From NCBI RefSeq assembly GCF_900111175.1, contig NZ_FOGI01000003.1, positions 1 through 64,000 of the forward strand: DNA of 64,000 nt, given 5' to 3'. The notes under the pieces were generated by a model. That model did no database searches, was not told the origin of the DNA, and saw only the letters and a program-made list of their open reading frames with translations. The stretch's first letter is position 1; each line of letters starts with the position of its first letter. This stretch comes from Actinokineospora terrae. GTDB taxonomy: Bacteria; Actinomycetota; Actinomycetes; Mycobacteriales; Pseudonocardiaceae. Positions 44,224 through 54,440 of the stretch are shown here, piece by piece. Made by a program: the position numbers and the translations under genes.

Positions 44224-44266
44224 CGACCAAGCCTAGGTCACCGGTCCCCGGTGGATACTGATCGAC

Positions 44267-45358
44267 ATGCGCACACGGGCACTGGCGGCCGTGCTGGTCG
44301 CCACACTGGTCGCGGCGGGCTGCGCCGGTCCACAGGGGCCGACACCGGTCGCCTTCACCAAGATCGACCTGGCGGGCGCCCCGGTGACGCTCACGCCGTT
44401 CGGTGAGTCGTTGCTGGTCGGCGTCCGCCGCGACGGGCAACCGGTCGTGCCCGCCCTGCTTCGCCGCGACCCCGGCGGGGCGGTCACCGAGGTCCCCGCC
44501 ACGCCCGCCACCCCGTACGGCAACCTCGCCCGGTGGACCCAGGTGGACACCGACGGCACCCGGCTGTACGCGGTCGGCGGCGAACGCGGCGGCGCGCACG
44601 GCAACGTCCGCTGGAGCGCGTGGGACGGCACCGCGAGCGGCGTGGGCGAGAAGCGCCAGGCGTTCAGCACCTTCGGCGGGTACGGCGCGGGCGACCTGGT
44701 CGGCGTGGTCGTCACCCCGAGCACGCCCGCGATCGTCGGCAACTGGGAGAACCCCACCGGCGGCTTCGACATCGCCACGTGGCTGCCGGTCGGCGACGAC
44801 TGGATCAGGCAGCCCTCCGCCGGGACCGCGCTGGAGGCCGGCCGCGACGCGCTGCCGTTTCCCATCGCCGCGACCCGTTTCGGCGCCGGGATCATGGTCG
44901 TCGGCTGGCAATTCGCCAACGGCCGCGAGGAGCCCGTCACCTGGCGCTCCACCACCGGCGTCACCGGCTGGACCAAGACCCCGCTACCCGCCCCGTCCCC
45001 CGGCGCCGCCATGTCCGTCCACTGCGGCCAGTCCGACTGCTACGCCGCGGGCCGCCTCAACGGCTCACTGGCCCTCTGGCACCTGACCGGCGACACCTGG
45101 ACCCTGCTCCCCGACACCCCCACCTACCCGGTGACCGACAAGGACGTCCTCCCCGCACCGGTCCCGACCCCCACCGGCGTTCTCCAACTGGTCAGCGAAG
45201 GCGACACCCTCAAAGCCCTCCACCACACCACCACCTGGACCGTCCACACCATCACCGGTCCCACCGGCAAACCCACCGCCGCCGTGGCCATCGGCCCGAC
45301 CCTGCACGCGATCGTGGGGGACCGGTTGTGGACGGCGGAACTGGACTCGGTGCGCTGA
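44267..45358 (+). CDS. Secreted lipoprotein, probable beta-propeller
   Basis: The 363-residue protein has a lipoprotein signal with lipobox VAAGC (C19). The exported part alternates short strands and Trp/Gly-rich turns (ARWTQVDTDGTRLYAVGGERGGAHGN, NWENPTGGFDIATWLPVGDDW, WRSTTGVTGWTKTPL, LWHLTGDTWTLLPD), the texture of a repeated-blade beta-propeller. I do not recognise a specific family. It is monocistronic: the next gene converges six bases after its stop. Confidence 0.75.
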   Translation: MRTRALAAVLVATLVAAGCAGPQGPTPVAFTKIDLAGAPVTLTPFGESLLVGVRRDGQPVVPALLRRDPGGAVTEVPATPATPYGNLARWTQVDTDGTRLYAVGGERGGAHGNVRWSAWDGTASGVGEKRQAFSTFGGYGAGDLVGVVVTPSTPAIVGNWENPTGGFDIATWLPVGDDWIRQPSAGTALEAGRDALPFPIAATRFGAGIMVVGWQFANGREEPVTWRSTTGVTGWTKTPLPAPSPGAAMSVHCGQSDCYAAGRLNGSLALWHLTGDTWTLLPDTPTYPVTDKDVLPAPVPTPTGVLQLVSEGDTLKALHHTTTWTVHTITGPTGKPTAAVAIGPTLHAIVGDRLWTAELDSVR

Positions 45359-45364
45359 AGGGCT

Positions 45365-46522
45365 TCACACGCGGGTGATGCTGGCGGTGTGGAGTAGGCG
45401 TTCGGTGGTGAGGAGGTGGTCGTCGGCGCCGATGAGGCCGAAGACGCCGACGAGTTCGCGCAATAGGACGACGCGTTCGGTGACCGAGAGGTCGGCACTG
45501 CGGGTGATCTCGGTGAGGACGGCCTGGGCGGCCGAGCCCGCGATGTCCGGGAGGCCGCCCTCGGCGAGCAGGCGGGCCTGGCGGACGTGGGTGCGGTGTT
45601 CGCCGAGGCGGGTGCGGGTGACCAGGACGTCGTGGGCGTCGGCGGCGCTGGTGGCGAGGATGCGGCGTTCCGGCACGTGGTCGGGTGGGACGAGCCGGTG
45701 CAGGTGCGGGACGCGGTCGTGGGTGAGCAGGTGGAACCAGTCGCCCAGGTTGCCCGCGGTGAGGGCGAACATCCGGCCGAGGTGATCGCCCAGGCGCAGG
45801 CGACCGGCCCAGTCGACGCCACTGGGGATGTCGAAGGCGGGGAACGTGGTTTCCAGGACCGTGTTCGGCGACTGCGGGAGCAGGTTCCACGCGGCCAGCG
45901 CGGGCACCACCCGGTCGCCGACGAGGCGGCCGTAGAGCAGCACGACCGGGAGTCCGGCCAGCGTGCCGCGGATGGTCCACACGTCGGTGTCGAAGTCGCG
46001 CAGCGGCCGTTGCACCAGCCGGGGCACCAGCGCCAGGTCGTCGTGCCACGGGCTGGCGGTCCACGCGCGGCGCAGCGCCACGGCGATCCCGGTCGAGCCG
46101 GGGTTCGTGTCCTCGGGGTGGAACGGCGCGATCAGCAGCGCAGGACGCCTGCCGCCGTCGGTGTGCTCGGCCACCAGGTCCCTGGCGCGGGACGCCGAAC
46201 CGGCCAGCGCGCTGTCGGGCCCGGGGCGGTCCACGGCGGCGATGTGGGTGTGCACGGCCGAGGTGACCGCGCCGCGGTCCCAGTCGACCGGCGGCGCGGT
46301 CGAGGCGACCAGGTCACCGCCCACCTGCACCGCGGGGCCGACCCAGTCCAGCGACACCGCCGCCCTGGTCAGCTCGGCGAGCCGGGACCGGCCCCTGCGC
46401 CTGGCCGGGGCCGTGTGCGCGCGGGCACCCACCCCGATGAGCCGGTCGGTCTGCCGGACCACCCCGACCAGCCCGGCGAACCTGGCCAGCCGCCCCGACT
46501 CCACCGCGTCTTCGGTCGACAC
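45365..46522 (-). CDS. Conserved protein of unknown function
   Basis: The 385-residue protein has no signal peptide or clear membrane helix. Recognisable texture includes RRPALLIAPFHPEDTNPGSTG, VWTIRGTLAGLPVVLLYGRLVGD and ETTFPAFDIPSGVDWAGRLRLGDHLGRMFALTAGNLGDWFHLL. I do not know the family. I chose GTG 46522 because the upstream in-frame stretch is low-complexity; other starts are possible. It lies upstream of nothing in an obvious operon: its end meets the propeller lipoprotein end, and its start is 132 bases from the plsC stop. Confidence 0.65.
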   Translation of the reverse strand: MSTEDAVESGRLARFAGLVGVVRQTDRLIGVGARAHTAPARRRGRSRLAELTRAAVSLDWVGPAVQVGGDLVASTAPPVDWDRGAVTSAVHTHIAAVDRPGPDSALAGSASRARDLVAEHTDGGRRPALLIAPFHPEDTNPGSTGIAVALRRAWTASPWHDDLALVPRLVQRPLRDFDTDVWTIRGTLAGLPVVLLYGRLVGDRVVPALAAWNLLPQSPNTVLETTFPAFDIPSGVDWAGRLRLGDHLGRMFALTAGNLGDWFHLLTHDRVPHLHRLVPPDHVPERRILATSAADAHDVLVTRTRLGEHRTHVRQARLLAEGGLPDIAGSAAQAVLTEITRSADLSVTERVVLLRELVGVFGLIGADDHLLTTERLLHTASITRV

Positions 46523-46654
46523 CGCACCCCACCCGGATTCGCTGGTTGACCGGGGTGTTTCGCCGCCGGGGCCGCAGCGTTCCCCCTTGGCGGCACCTTT
46601 CACCCGATGAGCCCAAACAGGAGGAAGAAAGCTCACCTTTCGCGGTCGGGCAGG

Positions 46655-47383
46655 CTAGCTCGCCTCGCGCACCCGGTCGCGGTCGCGAGCCTGCTCCGGG
46701 AGGGCCACCGCCTGCTGCTCCTTGGCCTTGGCGGCGTACATGTCGACGTACTCCTGGTCGGAGAGCTCCATCAGGGCGTACATGATCTCGTCGGTGATGG
46801 ACCGCTCGACGAACCGGTCGCCCTGCAGGCCCTCGTAGCGGCTGAAGTCCAGCGGCGGGCCGATCTTGATCCGGATCGGGTACGGCTTCCACACCGTCGA
46901 CCCGATCGGGTTGGCCTTGTCGGTGCCGATCATGATGACCGGCAGCACGGGCACCTTGGCCTCCAGCGCGATCCTGGCGACGCCGGTCTTGCCCTTGTAG
47001 AGCCGCCCGTCCGGCGACCGGGTGCCCTCGGGGTAGATCCCCACCAGGTGGCCCTCGCGCAGCAGCCGGATCACCGTGTCCAGCGCGGCCTGCGCGGCGT
47101 TGCCGCCGGAGCGGTCGATCGGGATCTGGCCGATGCCGGTGAGGAACCACTTCGTGAACCGGCCCTTGAGCCCGGGCGCGGTGAAGTACTCCAGCTTCGC
47201 CGGGAACGTCATCCGGCGCGGCACCACCAGCGGCAGGAAGAACGAGTCGGACACCGCCAGGTGGTTGCTGGCCAGCAGCGCGCCCCCGGTGGCCGGTACG
47301 TGTTCGAGCCCCTCCACCCTGGGTCGGAAGAACAGGTGCAGGATGGGGCCGATCACCACCCGCTTCATCAGCCAATACAGCAC
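46655..47383 (-). CDS. PlsC-type 1-acylglycerol-3-phosphate acyltransferase (Rv2182c-like)
   Basis: The 242-residue membrane-associated acyltransferase has the catalytic SNHLAVSDSFFLP (H-x4-D), the glycerophosphate-binding YPEGTRSPDG, and the KGRFTKWFLTGIGQIPIDRSGG segment. It should acylate lysophosphatidate. GTG 47383 gives LYWLMKRVVIGPILHLFFRPRVEGLE, which lines up with mycobacterial Rv2182c. It diverges from the alpha/beta-hydrolase gene. The C-terminus is an Arg/Glu-rich tail. Confidence 0.92.
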   Translation of the reverse strand: MLYWLMKRVVIGPILHLFFRPRVEGLEHVPATGGALLASNHLAVSDSFFLPLVVPRRMTFPAKLEYFTAPGLKGRFTKWFLTGIGQIPIDRSGGNAAQAALDTVIRLLREGHLVGIYPEGTRSPDGRLYKGKTGVARIALEAKVPVLPVIMIGTDKANPIGSTVWKPYPIRIKIGPPLDFSRYEGLQGDRFVERSITDEIMYALMELSDQEYVDMYAAKAKEQQAVALPEQARDRDRVREAS

Positions 47384-47561
47384 GTGACCAGTGCTCCCGT
47401 CTCCCCGTTGTGCACCGTCGAGCCTACGAACGCCGTGGCACCCAGCACAACGGCGGGGCTCGGGGAGATTCGCCCCGGTCGACAGGGGCGCGCGCGGCCC
47501 GGTTCGTGCGACGATGGCCGTGTCCCACGCTCGCCGGTGAAGATCATAGGAGGGGCGCGAG

Positions 47562-48332
47562 GTGCCTGCGCTCGACCATGGCCTGCGCTTCGCACACGAC
47601 GGCTCGTCCGAGGTCGGCGTGCTGCTCAGCCACGGCTTCACCGGCTCGCCGGTGAGCATGCGCCCCTGGGCGGACCGGCTGGTCGCGGAGGGGTTCAGCG
47701 TGCGGCTGCCCCTGCTGCCCGGCCACGGGACGCACTGGCGGGAGATGAACCGCACGACCTGGCCGCAGTGGTACGCCGAACTGGAGTCGTCGCTGGCGGA
47801 GTTGACGGCGCGGTGCGCGAGCGTGTTCGTCTTCGGCCTGTCGATGGGCGGGGCGCTGTGCCTGCGGTTGGCCCAGGAGCACGGGTCCGAGGTGGCGGGG
47901 CTGGTGCTGGTGAACCCGTCGGTGCTGACCACCCGGCCCGCGGCGCGGCTGCTGCCGGTGCTGTCGCGGGTTGTGCCGTCGGTCGCGCCGATCAGCGACG
48001 ACATCGCCAAGCCCGGGGTCAGTGAGCACGCCTACGCCAGGACACCGTTGCGCGCGCTGGCGAGTCTGGCCAAGCTGTGGGGGACGGTGCGCCGGGACCT
48101 GCCCAGGGTCGACCAGCCGGTGCTGCTGCTGCGCTCGGCGGTCGACCACGTCGTGGAACCGGAGAACGCGGCCGCGGTGCTGGCAGGCATCTCCAGCCGC
48201 GACGTCACCGAGGTCGTCCTGGACAACAGCTACCACGTCGCCACCCTCGACCACGACGCGCCGGTCATCTTCGACCGCAGCGTCGAGTTCGTCCGGCGGG
48301 TACGTGCCGACCGGGCAGGTGATCCCCAGTGA
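47562..48332 (+). CDS. Alpha/beta hydrolase (carboxylesterase / monoacylglycerol-lipase type)
   Basis: The 256-residue hydrolase has the oxyanion segment LLSHGFTGSP, the nucleophile elbow GLSMGG, the acid in RSAVDHVVEPEN and the histidine in DNSYHVATLDHD. It resembles Est30/monoacylglycerol lipase enzymes and the mycobacterial hydrolase next to Rv2182c. A lipid ester substrate is likely given its acyltransferase neighbour. GTG 47562 follows an aggagg ribosome site. The next gene overlaps its stop in GTGA. Confidence 0.9.
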   Translation: MPALDHGLRFAHDGSSEVGVLLSHGFTGSPVSMRPWADRLVAEGFSVRLPLLPGHGTHWREMNRTTWPQWYAELESSLAELTARCASVFVFGLSMGGALCLRLAQEHGSEVAGLVLVNPSVLTTRPAARLLPVLSRVVPSVAPISDDIAKPGVSEHAYARTPLRALASLAKLWGTVRRDLPRVDQPVLLLRSAVDHVVEPENAAAVLAGISSRDVTEVVLDNSYHVATLDHDAPVIFDRSVEFVRRVRADRAGDPQ

Positions 48333-48778
48333 AAGGCCGCCCCGGCGACGGACCGGAAGACGTCGACGCCGCCTTCGCCCAGATCGTCGCCGACCTGGAA
48401 CGCGAAGGCGTGGGCCGCGACATCCCCGACCTGGACCGCACCACCCCGGAACCCCCACCCGACACCCCCGCCGCATTGCCCGCGTCGACCTGGCGCACCC
48501 ACGACACCGAGATCGACTGGTCCAACGACAACAACGACGAGCACTACGAACCCCCCGAACCACCCCCACTGCCCCGCCTGCGCCCCATGACCGTCATCGC
48601 CATCGCCCTGATGATCGCGGGCGTAGCCCTCCTCACCCTCTCCAGCATCCTCAACTGGGACGCCCGAATCACCACCCCCACAGCACTGGTGGGCTTGGCC
48701 GCAGGCATAGCCCTACTCCTCCTCCGAGCCCGCAAATCCCCACCCGCCCTAGACGACGACAACGGCGCACAGGTCTAG
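48329..48778 (+). CDS. Small two-helix membrane protein
   Basis: The 149-residue protein has an acidic Pro-rich cytoplasmic part (DVDAAFAQIVADLEREGVGRD, YEPPEPPPLPRLRP) and two membrane helices (about 86-105 and 115-132). It ends in a short acidic tail (DDDNGAQV). It is translationally coupled to the hydrolase by GTGA. I recognise no family beyond small actinobacterial membrane proteins. It is the last gene before the tandem-repeat array. Confidence 0.78.
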   Translation: MKGRPGDGPEDVDAAFAQIVADLEREGVGRDIPDLDRTTPEPPPDTPAALPASTWRTHDTEIDWSNDNNDEHYEPPEPPPLPRLRPMTVIAIALMIAGVALLTLSSILNWDARITTPTALVGLAAGIALLLLRARKSPPALDDDNGAQV

Positions 48779-48839
48779 GCACCTGCCTCGATAGCGCTGT
48801 TCGGCATGCGCGCTAGGTCGCCAGCGTCCCTCGGACCAC

Positions 48840-49528
48840 TAGCACCGCCCCAGCGATAGCCGCCCGTGCCACGGTCACTGGTCCTTGCGCGCCCCTCACA
48901 GGCGTTGGCCCCTACGTGCCTGTCACTGTCGCTGGTCCTAGCGTGCCCCTCGCAGGCATAGGTCCCGCCCCGGCCCTTCACAGGCGTTGGTCCCGCATGC
49001 CCGCCACGGTCGTTTGCCCAACCGTGTCCCTCGCAGGCGTTGGCCTCCACCCGGCCCTCACGGTCTTCGGTCGCGGCATGCCTCTCGGAGTCGCTGGTCC
49101 CAACTGGCAGTTGACTGTGCGGCGCAGGCCCCCGTGCATGCCCGCCACGGCCGTTCGTCCTAGCTAGCGGGCCCTCGCAGTCGTTGGCCTCCGGCGTGCC
49201 CGCCACGGTTGATTGCCCAAGCGGGCCCCTCGCAGGTGTTGGTCTCTACCCGGCCCTCACGGTCTTTGGCCCCGGTGTGCCCTTTGGAGTCGCCTGTCCC
49301 AACTGGTAGTGACTGTGCGGCGCAGGCTCCCTGCATGGCCACCACAGTCGTTGGCCCCCGGCGTGCCCGCCACGGTCGTTTGCCCGACCTAATCCCCTCG
49401 CAGGCTTTGGTCTCCGCCCGGCCCTCACAGTCGTTGGTCCCCCCGCGCCCCCGCCACGGTCGTTTGCCGAACCGCACCCCTCTGAGTCGTTGGCCGACAA
49501 GCGCTCCTCGGAGTCGCTGGTGCCATCT
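48840..49528 (+). repeat. Array of about 22 degenerate 27 bp tandem units
   Basis: Units of 26-29 bases follow one another, each built on cccctcacaggcgttggtcc with a variable ccgcgtg end, for example at 48893-48920, 48921-48947 and 49450-49500. Because the unit is close to 27 bases, the minus strand reads as repeated nine-residue peptides (ANACEGHGW, ANDRGGHAG, TSDSERHAA) with few stops. I read this as non-coding: no start or ribosome site is convincing and codon use is unlike the neighbours. The array leads directly into hairpin copy B. From 48779 to 48840 similar but unclear units begin. Confidence 0.85.
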
Positions 49529-49765
49529 GCTCGATGCGGTGGACTTGTTTTGCGTGGGGGAACACCAGTCGTAGCGTCGTCAACGCGGCAGGGCCTGCTT
49601 TTCGGCCCCTGCTTTGCGGTTCTGCCACGACTGGTGTCGGGGCCCCACGCAAAACAAGTCCACCGCATCGAGCCAGGCAAGAAAATCGCGCCAGGCCAAT
49701 GCCGAAGGCCAAGCGCTAATCGTCGACGGCGCAGCCGAGACCGAGAGCCGCCCGCCCCCAACGCG
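49529..49765 (+). repeat. Composite palindromic element, hairpin and flank, copy B
   Basis: The outer arms (49529-49559 and 49643-49673) are 31 bases each with no mismatch. The inner helix (49562-49572 and 49627-49637) is perfect over 11 bases. A small hairpin on gcagggcc/ggcccctgc (49588-49611) fills the top. The flank to about 49765 retains gccaatgccgaagg and gtcgacg-gcgcagcc from the other copies. At several positions both arms differ together from copies A and C. It lies between converging genes, with aroG ending 48 bases later. Confidence 0.88.
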
Positions 49766-49812
49766 AAAGCGGTGCCCCCCACCCAGGAGAGCACCGCCTC
49801 AGCATCACCCGA

Positions 49813-51210
<1,398 letters not shown>

Positions 51211-51415
51211 CTACGAGTTCGGTCGACCGGGTTGGGCGGCGGGACGAAATATTTCACCGGCCCTTCTCCCCGGCGGAAATGCGTAACACCCCGGCCCGGC
51301 CGAATTGCACCCCGGTCCGGCGCGGCGCAACCCCATCCGCCCCCTGGCGCCCGTCACCCCACGGTGGTGACGACCCGCGACCGCGACCAGCCAGAACGCC
51401 CGCGAGGCATGACAC

Positions 51416-52246
51416 TCAGTGACCACCTCTGGCGTTCCCAAGATCATCCAGAAATCCGGTCAGGTGGTCTATTGGCTCACCCCGGCGCAGCAGGCCAATT
51501 GCGATCAAGGGGGCCAGCGCCAGGCACCAGCGTTCCAGGCGCGCGGAGGAGAGCGAGGTCACGGAAACCAGGTCCGCTAATCGCACGCGGACGTCCGATT
51601 GACCGAGAACGTAATCCACCGCGTCGAATTCGGCCTCGCCCAGTGTGCCCGCCGGGTCGATCGCCACCACGCCCCGCGGTCCGGCGTCGAGCAGGTTGTC
51701 GCGGTGCAGATCGCCGTGCAGCAGTACCGGGACACCTTGGGTGGCGACGAGTTCGTCGGTAAGAGCGCGGGCGCGGTGCAAGAGGTCTGCGGTCACCGGG
51801 CCGGTCGGGGTGAAGCGGGGGAAGAAGTTGGCCACGCCGGTCGCTAGATCCGCGCGGGCGTGCCTGGCCGGGTCGGGCACGGCGTGCAGGTTACGCAAGA
51901 GTGCGGCGAAGCGGTCCGGCTCCGGCCAGCGGGCGACGCCGTCGACGTGCTCCATCAGGACCGCGCCCTCGGCCTCGGCGTGGATCGTGGGCGCGGTCCG
52001 GCCGTACAGCCGCATCAGCCGCACCTGGGTACCCAGCACCTCGGCGTCCGGCGAGACCTTCAGCACCAGCGGCGTCCCGTCCCGGCTGACGCGCAGCGCC
52101 ACCCCGGAGTTGCCGTCGGCGAACCGCTCGCCCAGCGTGAGACCCCAGTCGGCCGCCAGCCGGTCGAGCAGGCCGGGCAGGCCGGCGAGCCAGGGCAGCA
52201 CGGAGTCGCCGTGGCGGCGGCGCATCCGCTGCTCGACGGTGCTCAC
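51416..52246 (-). CDS. Aminoglycoside phosphotransferase-family kinase
   Basis: The 276-residue protein has a kinase-like fold of the APH family: LVLKVSPDAEVLGTQ with the nucleotide-binding lysine, VLLHGDLHRDNLLD (catalytic HGDLH...N) and VAIDPAGTLGEAEFD (metal-binding D). This pattern is closest to the streptomycin 6-phosphotransferase/hydroxyurea kinase group. GTG 52246 overlaps the amidase stop in GTGA, so it is coupled to the amidase gene. The true substrate may be a cell metabolite rather than an antibiotic. Confidence 0.87.
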   Translation of the reverse strand: MSTVEQRMRRRHGDSVLPWLAGLPGLLDRLAADWGLTLGERFADGNSGVALRVSRDGTPLVLKVSPDAEVLGTQVRLMRLYGRTAPTIHAEAEGAVLMEHVDGVARWPEPDRFAALLRNLHAVPDPARHARADLATGVANFFPRFTPTGPVTADLLHRARALTDELVATQGVPVLLHGDLHRDNLLDAGPRGVVAIDPAGTLGEAEFDAVDYVLGQSDVRVRLADLVSVTSLSSARLERWCLALAPLIAIGLLRRGEPIDHLTGFLDDLGNARGGH

Positions 52247-53610
52247 AACGCGGGTCGCCGGTGCGCCCACGGCCGGACGCCCTCGAACTGCGCGGACAGC
52301 GACAGCAGCAGCTTCTCCGACCCGGGCGGCGCGATCAGCTGGACGCCGACCGGCAGGCCGCGGCCGTCGTGCCCGACCGGCAGCGCGGCGACCGGGTACC
52401 CGAGGACGTTCCAGGTCGGGAAGTACGGGATGCGGGCGGTGACCCCGAGCCAGGTGGTGATCAGGCTGCTGCTCCGGAAGAGCCCGACCTCCGGCGGTGT
52501 GCGGGTCCACGACGGCTGCAAGATCACGTCGTGGTGGGTGAGGAACCCGGCCATCCTGGCGTGCAGGTCGGCCTCGGCGGCCCTCGCCCAGCGCAGCACC
52601 CGGTCCGGCACGCGGCTGCCGACCGCGGCGATGTGCCTGGTCCGCGCCTCCAGCCACTGCGGGTGCGGCAGCCGGGCGACGTCCTCGGCGACGCCGCGCA
52701 GGTAGCGGATGACGAACTGGGGCGTCGGCCGCGCGCCCAGCGGCGGGTCGGCCTCGACGACGCGGTGGCCGAGGGAGCGCAGCGTGTCGGCCGCGTCGAG
52801 CACGGCGCGGCGCCAGGCGGGGGCGAGGCTGGGAACGCCGAGCGGGGTGCGCCACGACAGCGCGACCCGGGTGGGCTCGGGGACGGTGTCGACGGCGGCG
52901 CGGTAGCCGCGGGTGTCGGCGAGCGCGTCGAGCACCAGGCCGACGTCGGCGACCCTGCGGCCCATCGGCCCGATCGTGGACAGGCCCTGCCAGCCCTCGG
53001 CCGGGCGCGGTTCGGTGGAGACGAGGCCGCGGCTGGTCTTGAGGGCGAACACGCCGCACGCGGCGGCCGGGATGCGGATGGACCCGCCGCCGTCCGAACC
53101 GGTGGCGGCGCCGACGATGCCCGCGGCGATCGCGGCGGCCGAACCGCCGGAGGAGCCGCCGGGGGTGTGCGCCGGGTGCCACGGGTTGCGGGTGGCGCCC
53201 GCGGTCTTGGACTCGGTGAACGGCCACAGGCACCGTTCCGGCGTGCGGGTGTGACCGACGATCACGGCACCCGCCGCGCGCAACAGTGCGACGGCCGCAC
53301 TGTCCTTTTCGGCCACCGGGAACTGGGGTCGCCCGCCCTGCGCGGTGAAGTCGCCCGCGACGTCGAGGTCGTCCTTGACCGCGACCGGCACGCCGAGCAA
53401 TGGAAGCCGCTCACCAGCATCGATGCGGCGCTGGGCGGCCTTGGCCTCCTCCCGTGCGCACTCGGCATAGACGGTGCGGAAGATGTTGAGCGTCCCGGCA
53501 AGGTCGTCCGCCCGCCGCAACACCGACTCCAGCAGCTCGGGCGCGGTGGTCCAGCCGTCGCGCAACGCCCGTACCTGGGCGTCGGCCCCGGCCCAGAGCA
53601 GTTCGTCCAT
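52243..53610 (-). CDS. Amidase signature-family hydrolase
   Basis: The 455-residue amidase has the Ser-cisSer-Lys machinery: VAVKDDLDV with the catalytic lysine near residue 78, the glycine/serine loop TPGGSSGGSAAAIAAG and GSDGGGSIRIPAA with the nucleophilic serine. Late residues FPTWNVLGYPVAALPVG match the family. Substrate unknown. It heads a two-gene unit with the APH-type kinase. The N-terminus DELLWAGADAQVRALRDG is helical and normal for the family. It is not the GatA subunit: no gatB or gatC is nearby. Confidence 0.92.
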   Translation of the reverse strand: MDELLWAGADAQVRALRDGWTTAPELLESVLRRADDLAGTLNIFRTVYAECAREEAKAAQRRIDAGERLPLLGVPVAVKDDLDVAGDFTAQGGRPQFPVAEKDSAAVALLRAAGAVIVGHTRTPERCLWPFTESKTAGATRNPWHPAHTPGGSSGGSAAAIAAGIVGAATGSDGGGSIRIPAAACGVFALKTSRGLVSTEPRPAEGWQGLSTIGPMGRRVADVGLVLDALADTRGYRAAVDTVPEPTRVALSWRTPLGVPSLAPAWRRAVLDAADTLRSLGHRVVEADPPLGARPTPQFVIRYLRGVAEDVARLPHPQWLEARTRHIAAVGSRVPDRVLRWARAAEADLHARMAGFLTHHDVILQPSWTRTPPEVGLFRSSSLITTWLGVTARIPYFPTWNVLGYPVAALPVGHDGRGLPVGVQLIAPPGSEKLLLSLSAQFEGVRPWAHRRPAL

Positions 53611-53649
53611 GGCCGCACCTTAGACGGGCGCGAGCGGAGTTTCAGCTCT

Positions 53650-54135
53650 TCAGTTCAGCGCGGCGACACCGGCGTTGAGCGCCGAGGCGAACAGGATCCA
53701 GGCCAGGTAGGGCACCAGCAGCCACGCGGCGAGCGGTCGGACCTGGCGAAACCGCACGATGGTGGCGACCACGGCGAGGTCGAGCAGCAGGATCACCGCG
53801 AACGCGGGCCACAGCCAGTGGAGCGCGAAGAACGCCGGGGTCCAGGCGAGGTTGAGCGCGAGCTGCACACCCCAGACGACCAGGGCGGCCCTGACCTGGC
53901 GCGGTTCGCGGTCGCGGCGGCGCCAGACCAGCCAGCCCGCGACGGCGATCAGGCCGTAGAGGACCGTCCACACCGGACCGAACAGCCAGTTCGGCGGGGT
54001 GAACCAGGGTTTGTCGGCGGTCGCGTACCAGCCGCGGACGTTGTCCAGCGTGGCGAGCGAGCCGAGCGCGGCGACCCCGTAGCTCAGCACGAGGAAGCCG
54101 ACGAGGGCGAGCCAGTCCTTCGAACGGGTGACCAT
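53650..54135 (-). CDS. TspO/MBR-family membrane protein
   Basis: The 161-residue protein has five membrane helices and TspO signatures: WYATADKPWFTPPNWLFGPVWTVLYGLIAVA, LALNLAWTPAFFALHW and VPYLAWILFASALN. TspO proteins bind porphyrins and other ligands in stress responses. I chose ATG 54135, after which the first helix begins within ten residues. It is a single gene on the minus strand downstream of the ROK-kinase locus. Confidence 0.93.
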   Translation of the reverse strand: MVTRSKDWLALVGFLVLSYGVAALGSLATLDNVRGWYATADKPWFTPPNWLFGPVWTVLYGLIAVAGWLVWRRRDREPRQVRAALVVWGVQLALNLAWTPAFFALHWLWPAFAVILLLDLAVVATIVRFRQVRPLAAWLLVPYLAWILFASALNAGVAALN

Positions 54136-54203
54136 GGCACCAGTCCACCCCAGCTCGGGCGGCCTCACAACTCGAAACTAAGCCTGCTGAACATCTGTGC
54201 TGG

Positions 54204-54354
54204 TCAGCCGGCCGCCAGTACCGCCGCGCCGACCATGCCCGCCTCGTCCCCGCGTTGCGCGCGCACCACTCGCGCCACCGGCTGATGCCCGGCGCCGGTC
54301 ATCACCTCGCGGTACCGGTCGACCGCCCTGTCCAGGAACAGGTCGGCCGACCCG
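54204..54354 (-). pseudogene. Duplicated 3' fragment of the ROK kinase gene
   Basis: About 151 bases repeat the last 50 codons of the ROK kinase (54441-54591) with few differences, including the stop: SADLFLDRAVDRYREV, TGAGHQPVARVVRA, GDEAGMVGAAVLAAG. Homology stops abruptly at 54354. Between the copies (54361-54440) lie short repeats of gaccaacccgcc. It has no start and is a dead remnant of a 237-base-offset duplication. Confidence 0.88.
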
Positions 54355-54440
54355 ACTGCTCAGCCAGCCCGACCAACCCACCGACCAACCCGCCTGCACA
54401 GCCCATCCGCGCAGCCCACCCGCCCGACCAACCCGCCCGG

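Noticed and set aside
48840..49528. CRISPR array
   Set aside because: The units are contiguous degenerate repeats without unique spacers of constant length, and no cas genes are present.
49246..49794. Minus-strand protein running through hairpin copy B and the array
   Set aside because: The frame exists only because the repeat unit lacks stops; the product is low-complexity, and the same bases show pairing-preserving changes that do not respect codons.
51416..52246. Antibiotic-resistance cassette
   Set aside because: The APH-type kinase is coupled to a chromosomal amidase gene with native base composition and no mobile-element borders.
52243..53610. GatA subunit of tRNA-dependent amidotransferase
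   Set aside because: No gatB or gatC adjoin it, and the sequence resembles general amidases.
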